DNA of 11,900 nt from NCBI GenBank assembly GCA_934216145.1, contig CAKQBG010000054.1, positions 1-11,900 of the forward strand, written 5' to 3'. Of this stretch, positions 6,051 through 11,900 are shown piece by piece (within the stretch, counting starts at the first letter, position 1; each line of letters opens with the position of its first letter). The notes beneath the pieces were generated by a model that searched no databases, was not told where the DNA came from, and saw nothing but the letters and a program-made list of their open reading frames with translations. The translations under genes were made by a program, and so were the position numbers. This DNA is from an uncultured Anaeroplasma sp. (GTDB lineage: Bacteria; Bacillota_I; Bacilli_A; Acholeplasmatales; Anaeroplasmataceae).

Positions 6051-7448
6051 ATGTTGAATAAAGATGTAGCCAAAGTAGTACTAGATGAATGTTTATTAAC
6101 TGGCGCTGATTTTGCTGAATTATTTTATGAGGATACAACTAAGGGCAATGTGGAAATGATAAGTGGACATGTTAATAATGTTAGCTCCTCACATATTTAT
6201 GGTTGTGGGATTAGAATTCTTTTAGATAATGAGGAGGTATATGGTTATACCTCTGATTGTAGTAAAGAAGGATTACTTAATTTAGCTAGAAGACTAAATA
6301 AGGCTTATAATTCTAAGCCACTTGGAATTGATTTTGAGCTTATAGAGGAGGATGCAACTAAAAGAGGTATTATAGTTGTTAATCGTCCTAGTGATTCTGT
6401 TCCTTTAGAGGAAAAGATTAGCTATTTAAGAATAGTTGATGATGTTGTTAAAAATTATGATAAAAGAATAGTTCAAAGAATAGTTTCAATGACTGATACT
6501 ACTCAAAGGGTTATTATAGCAAATACTAAAGGTAAATTTGTTTATGATTTAAGAAATCCTCAAAGAATTAGATTAAATGTAGTTTCTCGTGATGGAGATA
6601 AAAGCCAATCTAATGGAGAAACAATAGGTGGTAATTTTGATATTGATTCTTATAAAAATAAGGATTTAGTGGGATTTGCTGAAAGAGTATGTAAGGCTTG
6701 TATTACAATGCTATATGCACCTGAGATGGTTGGTGGTGTATATCCTGTAGTTATTCATAATGGCTTTGGTGGAGTATTATTCCATGAAGCTTGTGGACAT
6801 TCACTTGAGGCTACAAGTGTAGCTAAAGGACTTTCTGTTTTTACAGGTAAAAAGGGTGAAGCTATTGCCAGCAGTATAGTCAATGCAGTTGATGATGGTA
6901 CTATTCATAATGAATGGGGTTCATCTAATTGTGATGATGAGGGTAATGAAACTAAATGTAATTTATTAATTAAGAATGGTATATTAAATAGCTACATGAT
7001 TGATGATAGAAATGATAGAATTATGAAGATGGGATCAACTGGTTCTAGTAGAAGAGAATCCTATAGATATAGTCCTACTTCTCGTATGACTAATACATTT
7101 ATAGCTAATGGTAATTCTACATTTGATGATATTATTAAAAATACTAAGTATGGATTATTTGCTAAATCAATGGGTGGAGGTTCTGTTAACCCAGTAACTG
7201 GAGAATTTAATTTCGCTGTTAATGAGGGCTATATGATTGAGAATGGTAAGATTACTACACCTGTTAGAGGTGCTACATTAATTGGTAATGGTTCTAATGC
7301 ATTACTTAATATTGATATGATTGCTGATAATCAAAGCTTTGGTCATGGAGTTTGTGGTTCTAAATCAGGTTCTATTCCTGCTAATGTTGGAGAGCCTACA
7401 ATTCGTATTTTAAATATGACTGTTGGTGGAGCTGGAGGTAAGAAATAA
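6051..7448 (+). CDS. tldD: TldD-type metalloprotease subunit
   Basis: A 465-residue member of the TldD/PmbA family, the catalytic subunit of a heterodimeric zinc protease. The metal site HEACGH (245-250) is intact and follows NGFGGVLF. The C-terminal cysteine ligand is C435 in GHGVCGSKSG, before the conserved IPANVGEPTIRI. Other family blocks are RIMKMGSTGSSRR (323-335) and GGGSVNPVTGEFNF (375-388). In Escherichia coli TldD-TldE matures microcin B17 and degrades unfolded peptides such as CcdA; the substrate here is unknown. I chose ATG 6051 because AGGAGG lies at 6035-6040 and MLNKDVAKVVLDECL is the normal family start. The longer frame from 5961 begins inside trkH and its terminator. The SD for pmbA is encoded by the C-terminal GAGGKK codons, and the TAA overlaps the pmbA ATG. 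Confidence 0.94.
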   Translation: MLNKDVAKVVLDECLLTGADFAELFYEDTTKGNVEMISGHVNNVSSSHIYGCGIRILLDNEEVYGYTSDCSKEGLLNLARRLNKAYNSKPLGIDFELIEEDATKRGIIVVNRPSDSVPLEEKISYLRIVDDVVKNYDKRIVQRIVSMTDTTQRVIIANTKGKFVYDLRNPQRIRLNVVSRDGDKSQSNGETIGGNFDIDSYKNKDLVGFAERVCKACITMLYAPEMVGGVYPVVIHNGFGGVLFHEACGHSLEATSVAKGLSVFTGKKGEAIASSIVNAVDDGTIHNEWGSSNCDDEGNETKCNLLIKNGILNSYMIDDRNDRIMKMGSTGSSRRESYRYSPTSRMTNTFIANGNSTFDDIIKNTKYGLFAKSMGGGSVNPVTGEFNFAVNEGYMIENGKITTPVRGATLIGNGSNALLNIDMIADNQSFGHGVCGSKSGSIPANVGEPTIRILNMTVGGAGGKK

Positions 7449-8773
7449 TGGATTTTAATAAATTAAAAGAAGAATGCCTTAAGGCAGGTATTTTAGATGT
7501 AGAGGTTTATCAGGTTACATCTAATGAATCATCTGTTTCAACATTTAATGGAAGTGTTGATGATAATTTAGTATGCTCAAAAAATGAGATATATGTTAGA
7601 GGCGTTTATAATAATCATATCGCTACTATTTATACTGAATTTGATGATGATAGTGAGAGTAGTAATATTATTAATAGAATAAAGTCTCAAACAAGCGTTA
7701 TTGAATCTAATGAGCCTTATTTCATTTATGAGGGTTCTAAGGAATATCCTGAATTAGTAGATACTAAGCATGATTATGATGATTATTCACAGGTTGATAA
7801 AATTAAGTTATGCCAGGATTTAGAGAAGTATTTTAAGGATAATTGTAAATATGTTGATACTACTAGTGTAGCTTTAGAGGTTACTGAAAAGGTAGTATCT
7901 ATTAAGAATACTAAGGGATTAAATGTTTCTAGAAAAAGTAAAACTGCCTTAGTATATGCTGATGCGGTAGTAAAGAAGGATAATGATGTTAAGAATAATT
8001 GTTATTATACATTCTTAGATAATTTAAGTGATTTAAATAAAGAGGAATATTTTAATTTTGCAGTTAAAAGAACAGTAGATTCTATTAATGCTAAATCTAT
8101 TAAATCTAATACATATCCTGTTGTATTTGAGAATAAGCAATTCTCAAGTTTAGTATCATGCTTTTTATCAATGTTTTCAGCAGATGCGGTTAATAAGAAG
8201 CTTTCTTTATTAGATGGTAAATTAGGACAAAAGGTATTTAATGAAAATATTACTATTACAGATGAACCATTATGTGAAAAGTCTCATCGTAAGGTTACAT
8301 TTGATGATGAGGGTGTCGCTGCAAGTGATACTAAGCTTGTCGTTAATGGTGTATTAAATAGCTATTTACATAATTTAAAAACAGCTGAGATTTTTAATAC
8401 TACAACAACAGGAAATGGCTTTATGAATAGTAGTGGTGAAATTGATGTAGCACCTACAAATTTATGCTTTAAAGCTTCAAATAATACTTTTGATGAAATG
8501 ATTAAGGATATAAAAGAAGGAGTGTTTATTACAGATTTAATGGGTACTCATGCAGGAGTTAATCCTGTATCAGGTGCCTTTAATTTACAATCATCTGGTT
8601 TTATGATTGAAAATGGTAAGATAACAAAGCCTATTACTTTAATTATTGTTTCTGGTAATATTATTGATGTATTAAATAATGTTAAATGCATTTCAAATGA
8701 TTTTGAGGTAAATGGACGTGTTGGTACTGGTTCATGCTATATTGGTAGTATGCAGGTATCTGGAAATGAATAA
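7448..8773 (+). CDS. pmbA: PmbA/TldE-type protease partner subunit
   Basis: A 441-residue paralogue of the preceding protein. Shared blocks include NPVSGAFNL near the C-terminal third and FMIENGKITKP just after, against NPVTGEFNF and YMIENGKITTP in TldD. It has no HExxxH motif, as expected for TldE/PmbA, the non-catalytic partner that completes the substrate channel. A glycine- and cysteine-containing end (GRVGTGSCYIGSMQVSGNE) matches the family's C-terminal region. Translation starts at the ATG of TAATG, overlapping the tldD stop by 1 nt, behind GGAGG at 7434-7438; coupling should keep the subunits near 1:1. No bacteriocin or modified-peptide precursor is visible nearby, so a housekeeping peptidase role is more likely than microcin maturation. 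A very strong terminator follows. Confidence 0.93.
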   Translation: MDFNKLKEECLKAGILDVEVYQVTSNESSVSTFNGSVDDNLVCSKNEIYVRGVYNNHIATIYTEFDDDSESSNIINRIKSQTSVIESNEPYFIYEGSKEYPELVDTKHDYDDYSQVDKIKLCQDLEKYFKDNCKYVDTTSVALEVTEKVVSIKNTKGLNVSRKSKTALVYADAVVKKDNDVKNNCYYTFLDNLSDLNKEEYFNFAVKRTVDSINAKSIKSNTYPVVFENKQFSSLVSCFLSMFSADAVNKKLSLLDGKLGQKVFNENITITDEPLCEKSHRKVTFDDEGVAASDTKLVVNGVLNSYLHNLKTAEIFNTTTTGNGFMNSSGEIDVAPTNLCFKASNNTFDEMIKDIKEGVFITDLMGTHAGVNPVSGAFNLQSSGFMIENGKITKPITLIIVSGNIIDVLNNVKCISNDFEVNGRVGTGSCYIGSMQVSGNE

Positions 8774-8806
8774 TTTATTATTAAATTAATATATAATAAA
8801 TGAATT

Positions 8807-8846
8807 AAAAATACCATTAGATTTGTTTTTCTCTAATGGTATTTTT
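8807..8846 (+). terminator. Strong intrinsic terminator of tldD-pmbA
   Basis: A perfect 15-bp stem (8807-8821 with 8832-8846) around a 10-nt loop; the core is ATACCATTAGA/TCTAATGGTAT. The 5' arm starts with A and the 3' arm ends in T, so it could work in both directions, although no minus-strand gene is seen here. Confidence 0.93.
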
Positions 8847-8912
8847 GTATACTAGAATTAATATTTAATTTTTTTCTCAAAATTAAATAAGTTCATAAAA
8901 TAAGCAAAATAG

Positions 8913-8949
8913 ACCAACTAAATTCTACCGAAAAATTGAATTTGTTGGT
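8913..8949 (+). repeat. Bulged hairpin in the pmbA-lipoprotein spacer
   Basis: ACCAACTAAATTC (8913-8925) pairs with GAATTTGTTGGT (8938-8949) over 12 bp with one bulged T; the loop is TACCGAAAAATT. There is no T-tract after it, so it is not a standard terminator. It lies after the pmbA terminator and about 95 nt before the lipoprotein promoter. The rest of the 8847-9044 spacer is plain AT-rich sequence with no gene seen. Confidence 0.5.
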
Positions 8950-9033
8950 TAAATATAAAGAAAAAGACACCATTTACAACACTTAGTTTTCAATTAAAAT
9001 AGCAAATTTTGTCGAAAAAATTAATTATTTTTT

Positions 9034-9070
9034 AATCAAAAATATTGATTTTATACTTACCTAAGGTATA
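9034..9070 (+). promoter_or_regulatory. Possible operator around the lipoprotein promoter
   Basis: AATCAA-N5-TTGATT (9034-9050) has its right arm as the -35 box. TATACTTACCTAAGGTATA (9052-9070) fills the spacer and runs into the -10, with 5-bp outer arms and offset CTTA/TAAG inner arms. Two dyads placed this way would suit a repressor, but both are short and AT-rich. Confidence 0.28.
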
Positions 9071-9074
9071 TAAT
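9045..9074 (+). promoter_or_regulatory. Promoter of the lipoprotein gene
   Basis: TTGATT (9045-9050), an 18-nt spacer, then TATAAT (9069-9074). Upstream A/T tracts could act as an UP-like element. The transcript would start near 9081, about 24 nt before the ATG. Confidence 0.75.
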
Positions 9075-9104
9075 TTAATATATCGAAGAAAAGGAGAAAA
9101 AATT

Positions 9105-10586
9105 ATGAAGAAAATTAAAAAAATACTTTCGATAGTTACATTTGTGTTTTTATTTGTTTTTGTGTTAGTAAGCTGTAATGAAACTAATACAGTTACTTCT
9201 GGAAATGCTTCATCTAATACTACTACTACAACTGTTGTTCCTACTAAAACTAGTACTACAACTGTTACACCTACAACAAGTACAGAGGCTAAGTTGAGCG
9301 ATGATGAGGTTAAGAATAATTTTAATAATTATGTTAAAACATTTAGTTTATCAAAGGCTACTTTAAATAATCTTATCAGTAAAACAGTAAATAGTGGTAG
9401 TGATGTTGATATTAGTTCTTTATTGGATAAAGTATCTATTCCTAATTCTAATGCTACTGTTAAGAGCTATAAAAAAGATAATGTTGTTGATAGCTATTCA
9501 GCATATCTATGGCAAGAGGATAAGGTTATTTATTTAGGCTATAATGATAATTTAAATTCAGAAAGTACTGTAACTTCAGCAAAAATTGATTTAGCTGCAC
9601 TTACAACATTTTTTAATTCATTAAAGGGAAGTATAGTTATTTCACCAGATGAAGATATTGATTATGTTGGTTTAATTCTTTCTCAATTAAATGTTCCTAA
9701 GGATTTAGATATTGATGCTATTTTAGCTTTATTAAAATTCACTGGAGATGATTTTACTTATAGCGATGGCTATTTTACTTTAAAAATGGAAAAGGTTGTT
9801 TCAATAATTCAACAGTTAACATTAATGGATAAGGAAACTGTTGAAGCAACAATAGCTAGTGTAGGTAAGTTTGATTTTAAGCTAGGTTATGATGGAAAGA
9901 ATTTTACAGGTTTCTCATTTGAATTTATTCCTAATCTTTCTGAAAATTGTTCAGGCTATGTAAAAGTATCTCTAACTTTAAATTATAATTTTGGTGTAGT
10001 TACTGGATGCGAATTTGAGGTAGGAGTTAAATTTGTAGAAGATAATGTTACAGTTTATGATATTTCTTTAAAGGCTTCAGTTAATTTACTTGGTGTTTCA
10101 GTTGATGCGAAGGTAGTATATAATAAATATGAAAACTATAAAATTAATTTTAATGCCACTCTTAATGCAAATAAAGACGGTTTAAATTTAAGTGTTAATG
10201 GTACTGTTAGTGTTGCAAATAATAAAAGTGAAGTAGAAAGTGTTGTCACTTATACTGATTATAAGGTAGAAGCAGCATTATCATTAAATGAATCAAAGCT
10301 TGAATTTGTATTGAAAATTAATGATCATAAATTTGCTGATATAAATTTAGTATTAAATAAGTATGTAGTAGTATTAGGAACAATTATTTTAGATGCCAAT
10401 GGATTAATTCCTGAAGAGGATCTTGATATTGATAAATATGTAGTTGAATATACTACTAATAATGTAGTTATTCCTGACTCATATAAGAATACAAAGGATA
10501 ATGCATTAGATTTAAGCGCATTACTTATCGATAAGATTTCATCAATTATTGGTGGAAGCAAAGAAAATGTAGATGAATTAGCTTAA
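9105..10586 (+). CDS. Secreted lipoprotein of unknown function
   Basis: A 493-residue protein with a classical lipoprotein signal: basic start MKKIKKIL, hydrophobic core 10-22 and lipobox LVSC with the lipidated Cys at 24. Residues 26-62 are a Ser/Thr/Pro-rich linker (for example TTTTTVVPTKTSTTT). A helical section around 63-110 leads into a long region of alternating amphipathic strands (about 200-450), such as GYVKVSLTLNYNF and YKINFNATLNA, that reads like a concave or barrel-like beta sheet. I recognise no named family; a ligand- or lipid-binding beta fold is only a guess. The ATG at 9105 follows AAGGAG (9091-9096). A TTG at 9045 in the same frame overlaps the -35 box and is not the start. 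It is a one-gene unit ending in TAA, with three hairpins behind it. Confidence 0.88.
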   Translation: MKKIKKILSIVTFVFLFVFVLVSCNETNTVTSGNASSNTTTTTVVPTKTSTTTVTPTTSTEAKLSDDEVKNNFNNYVKTFSLSKATLNNLISKTVNSGSDVDISSLLDKVSIPNSNATVKSYKKDNVVDSYSAYLWQEDKVIYLGYNDNLNSESTVTSAKIDLAALTTFFNSLKGSIVISPDEDIDYVGLILSQLNVPKDLDIDAILALLKFTGDDFTYSDGYFTLKMEKVVSIIQQLTLMDKETVEATIASVGKFDFKLGYDGKNFTGFSFEFIPNLSENCSGYVKVSLTLNYNFGVVTGCEFEVGVKFVEDNVTVYDISLKASVNLLGVSVDAKVVYNKYENYKINFNATLNANKDGLNLSVNGTVSVANNKSEVESVVTYTDYKVEAALSLNESKLEFVLKINDHKFADINLVLNKYVVVLGTIILDANGLIPEEDLDIDKYVVEYTTNNVVIPDSYKNTKDNALDLSALLIDKISSIIGGSKENVDELA

Positions 10587-10593
10587 TTAAAAA

Positions 10594-10642
10594 TAAAAGT
10601 ATTAAAATATATTAACAAAAACTATTAGTAGAAATACTTTTA
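10594..10642 (+). terminator. Long-loop hairpin after the lipoprotein gene
   Basis: TAAAAGTATT (10594-10603) pairs perfectly with AATACTTTTA (10633-10642) across a 29-nt loop. It starts 8 nt after the stop codon. The T-tract is part of the stem and is followed by A residues, so termination here would be weak. Confidence 0.45.
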
Positions 10643-10663
10643 AAAAGGATGGTTATGAAGAGC

Positions 10664-10716
10664 ACCCCTAAAGTTGGACTAGAGTAAAATCTAGAAAGAC
10701 TTAGGGGTATTTTTTT
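10664..10716 (+). terminator. Intrinsic terminator with a CTAGA apical stem
   Basis: ACCCCTAA-A-GT (10664-10674) pairs with ACTTAGGGGT (10699-10708) with one bulged A. Inside it CTAGA (10679-10683) pairs with TCTAG (10690-10694). ATTTTTTT follows at 10709-10716. This is the strongest terminator after the lipoprotein gene. Confidence 0.87.
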
Positions 10717-10744
10717 ATGAAATTAAAAGATGAAAATATTAAAG

Positions 10745-10796
10745 AAAAATCCCTTTAATTTACTAGATAAACTAGAATAAACTAAGGGATTTTTTT
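10745..10796. terminator. Second, related terminator, probably bidirectional
   Basis: AAAAATCCCTT (10745-10755) pairs perfectly with AAGGGATTTTT (10784-10794), with CTAG (10763-10766) against CTAG (10772-10775) at the apex. T-tracts leave the stem on both strands, so it can end the lipoprotein transcript on the plus strand and the RNA methyltransferase transcript on the minus strand. From 10797 to 10930 there is only AT-rich sequence, including a T10 run at 10799-10808; no gene is seen. Confidence 0.85.
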
Positions 10797-10930
10797 AATT
10801 TTTTTTTTACAGGTTGATAATCTACTATTTGAAGCTAATTAATAAATAAAATAAATTATATATTAATGAACAAATAAAAATAAGAATTCAATAAAAAAAT
10901 ATAATCTTGTAAATATTAAAGTTATGGATG

Positions 10931-11713
10931 TTATTTATTTTTTCTTTTCATATATGCTTCATATGCTAATATTGATGCGGCTACACCAACGTTGAGGCTA
11001 TTTTGATTTCCTTCCATTGGAATATAAACCTTTTTGTGATTATGATTATACCAATCAGGATTAATGCCAAATCTCTCATTACCTACAACTATTGCGATTT
11101 TACCATTATAGTCATATTCTTGGTAATTAAGTCCAAGTATAGGTTCTCCTAAGAATATAGTATAATTATTTTTTAAAAGCTTATTTAATGCATCATTATA
11201 GCTTTCTTGTGTACTGGGTATTATTAGATTACAACCTCTACTAGAGGATGTAATTTTAGGGTTATTTACCTTTGAAATTGAATCTACTAGAATAACACCA
11301 TCAGCTTTAACTGAATCAAGTGTTCTATAGATAGTACCAATATTACCAGGTATTTCTAAATGATCTAATACGATTAGGAATTCTTTATTATAGATATCTT
11401 CATCTATAGGTAATTTAATAGCTGCGATAATACCAGCATGATTTTCCTTTAAAGATAATTGTTGATACATTTTATTAGAGATTTGAAAGCTTCTTTCAGC
11501 TTTATTTATTAAACTATTTAATAACTCTTTTGTTTTATTCTGATATTCTACATCATAAGAATAGAATAGTAATTCTATTTCAAGATTTTTATTATTTACT
11601 ATTTCAAGAATTTGTAAATCATCAGAAACAGTTATATTAGGATATTGATTCGATTTATTTATATAATCCTTCATTTCTTGAAATTCTTGACTTTGTTTAC
11701 TTAAAACATCCAT
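10931..11713 (-). CDS. SpoU/TrmH-family RNA 2'-O-methyltransferase
   Basis: A 260-residue SPOUT methyltransferase that would transfer methyl from SAM to a ribose 2'-OH in rRNA or tRNA. The knotted catalytic domain shows all three family motifs: LDHLEIPGNIGTIYRT (116-131, with N124 and R130), VVGNERFGI (209-217, with E213) and IPMEGNQNSLNVGVAA (231-246, with the SLN signature at 239-241). The first 110 residues fit the substrate-binding domain of the longer members such as RlmB or TsnR. Ile replaces the usual Asp before the Pro of motif 1. The exact target cannot be read from the sequence. The ATG (11713-11711) follows GGTGAT (11722-11717), with a promoter directly upstream. It is convergent with the lipoprotein gene and probably shares the terminator at 10745-10796. 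Confidence 0.92.
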   Translation of the reverse strand: MDVLSKQSQEFQEMKDYINKSNQYPNITVSDDLQILEIVNNKNLEIELLFYSYDVEYQNKTKELLNSLINKAERSFQISNKMYQQLSLKENHAGIIAAIKLPIDEDIYNKEFLIVLDHLEIPGNIGTIYRTLDSVKADGVILVDSISKVNNPKITSSSRGCNLIIPSTQESYNDALNKLLKNNYTIFLGEPILGLNYQEYDYNGKIAIVVGNERFGINPDWYNHNHKKVYIPMEGNQNSLNVGVAASILAYEAYMKRKNK

Positions 11714-11716
11714 TTT

Positions 11717-11730
11717 ATCACCAAGGTGAT
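11717..11730 (-). promoter_or_regulatory. Perfect palindrome between -10 and start codon, containing the SD
   Basis: ATCACC-AA-GGTGAT is a perfect 6-bp dyad with a 2-bp centre. On the minus strand one arm is the SD (GGTGAT) and the other overlaps the last 2 bases of the -10 box. It could be an operator. If transcription starts upstream of it, it could instead form a small hairpin that hides the SD. Confidence 0.45.
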
Positions 11731-11757
11731 TATATCATAAGAAATAATTTATATGAA
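11729..11757 (-). promoter_or_regulatory. Promoter of the RNA methyltransferase
   Basis: On the minus strand TTCATA (11757-11752), a 17-nt spacer, then TATAAT (11734-11729) with the extended TGA at 11737-11735. Transcription from about 11722 would put the SD almost at the 5' end of the mRNA. Confidence 0.65.
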
Positions 11758-11769
11758 GAATAAAAGATG

Positions 11770-11794
11770 AAAGTGTAATAATTCTTACACTTTT
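11770..11794. terminator. Hairpin in the divergent region, possible bidirectional terminator
   Basis: AAAGTGTAA (11770-11778), loop TAATTC, TTACACTTT (11785-11793) form a perfect 9-bp stem with one further T on the plus strand. It may end a minus-strand transcript entering from the right, where one frame is open from 11900 to a TGA at 11846-11844. It may instead act as an operator between divergent promoters. Confidence 0.45.
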
Positions 11795-11810
11795 AATATT
11801 TATGTTGTAG

Positions 11811-11900
11811 TATTATATTATAGAGGTGATTAACTATTAATAATCAAGTACTAATTTGTAATTTTTTTATTAAGTTTATTTTAACCAAGACTAAAAATCC
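11811..11900 (+). promoter_or_regulatory. Promoter-like AT box and SD of a gene leaving the window
   Basis: TATTATATTATA (11811-11822) could supply a -10, and GAGGTGAT (11823-11830) is a strong SD. No ATG, GTG or TTG follows at a usable distance. The frame from ATT at 11836 is open to the end of the window (21 codons, beginning with codons for INNQV). Either the gene uses an AUU start, or the SD-like run is chance in the leader of a gene starting beyond the window. Confidence 0.33.

Noticed and set aside
6051..8773. Modified-peptide (microcin-type) biosynthesis cluster because of TldD/PmbA
   Set aside because: No precursor peptide, cyclodehydratase, radical-SAM or exporter gene is nearby. 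TldD/PmbA pairs are widespread as stand-alone proteases.
9045..9104. TTG-started extension of the lipoprotein
   Set aside because: The TTG is part of the -35 box, and the extension would put about 20 residues before a perfect lipoprotein signal peptide.
10325..10561. 78-codon open frame on the minus strand
   Set aside because: It is opposite the end of the lipoprotein gene, with no SD or promoter and a serine/threonine-rich shadow composition.
10717..10758. 13-codon open frame MKLKDENIKEKSL between the two terminators
   Set aside because: No SD (it follows directly on a T-tract) and it ends inside the next terminator stem; the length is expected by chance.
1..11900. CRISPR array or complete insertion sequence
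   Set aside because: No regularly spaced repeats and no transposase reading frame were seen on either strand.

Overview
The window is very AT-rich DNA (roughly a quarter G+C by eye) with AT-ending codons, Shine-Dalgarno (SD) sites of the AGGAGG/GGTGAT type, compact intrinsic terminators and a Thr-rich lipoprotein with a lipobox. This suggests a low-GC Gram-positive bacterium: Bacilli, perhaps an Erysipelotrichales-, Acholeplasma- or RF39-like lineage. That placement is inference. All tryptophans are TGG and no in-frame TGA is needed, so the standard bacterial code fits. Of ten complete genes, eight end in TAA, two in TAG and none in TGA.

Layout, left to right. 1-530 is gene-poor and looks degraded: an open frame running in from the left edge, then a two-frame fragment broken at an A7 run. 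A 40-codon gene (531-653) follows, with its own promoter, SD and terminator. 804-2340 is a two-gene unit: an HNH endonuclease-domain protein followed 1 nt later by a class I SAM-dependent methyltransferase, with an accessory or defence-like flavour. 2472-2894 encodes a 140-residue protein of unknown function behind its own promoter.

3125-5979 is the potassium uptake operon trkA-trkH, with a good promoter and a terminator hairpin that overlaps the trkH stop codon. 6051-8773 is the tldD-pmbA pair encoding the two subunits of a TldD/TldE-type metalloprotease, translationally coupled by a TAATG overlap and closed by a 15-bp perfect terminator. 9105-10586 encodes a large secreted lipoprotein of unknown function with its own promoter. 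Three stem-loops follow it, two of them similar in sequence. 10931-11713 on the minus strand is a SpoU/TrmH-family RNA 2'-O-methyltransferase, convergent with the lipoprotein gene. The right end (11770-11900) is a divergent regulatory region with a hairpin and an SD on the plus strand but no AUG.

TrkA/TrkH, TldD/PmbA and the RNA methyltransferase look like core functions. The 40-aa gene, the HNH-methyltransferase pair and the degraded left end are the accessory part. No tRNA, rRNA, CRISPR array, complete insertion sequence or recognised riboswitch class was seen.
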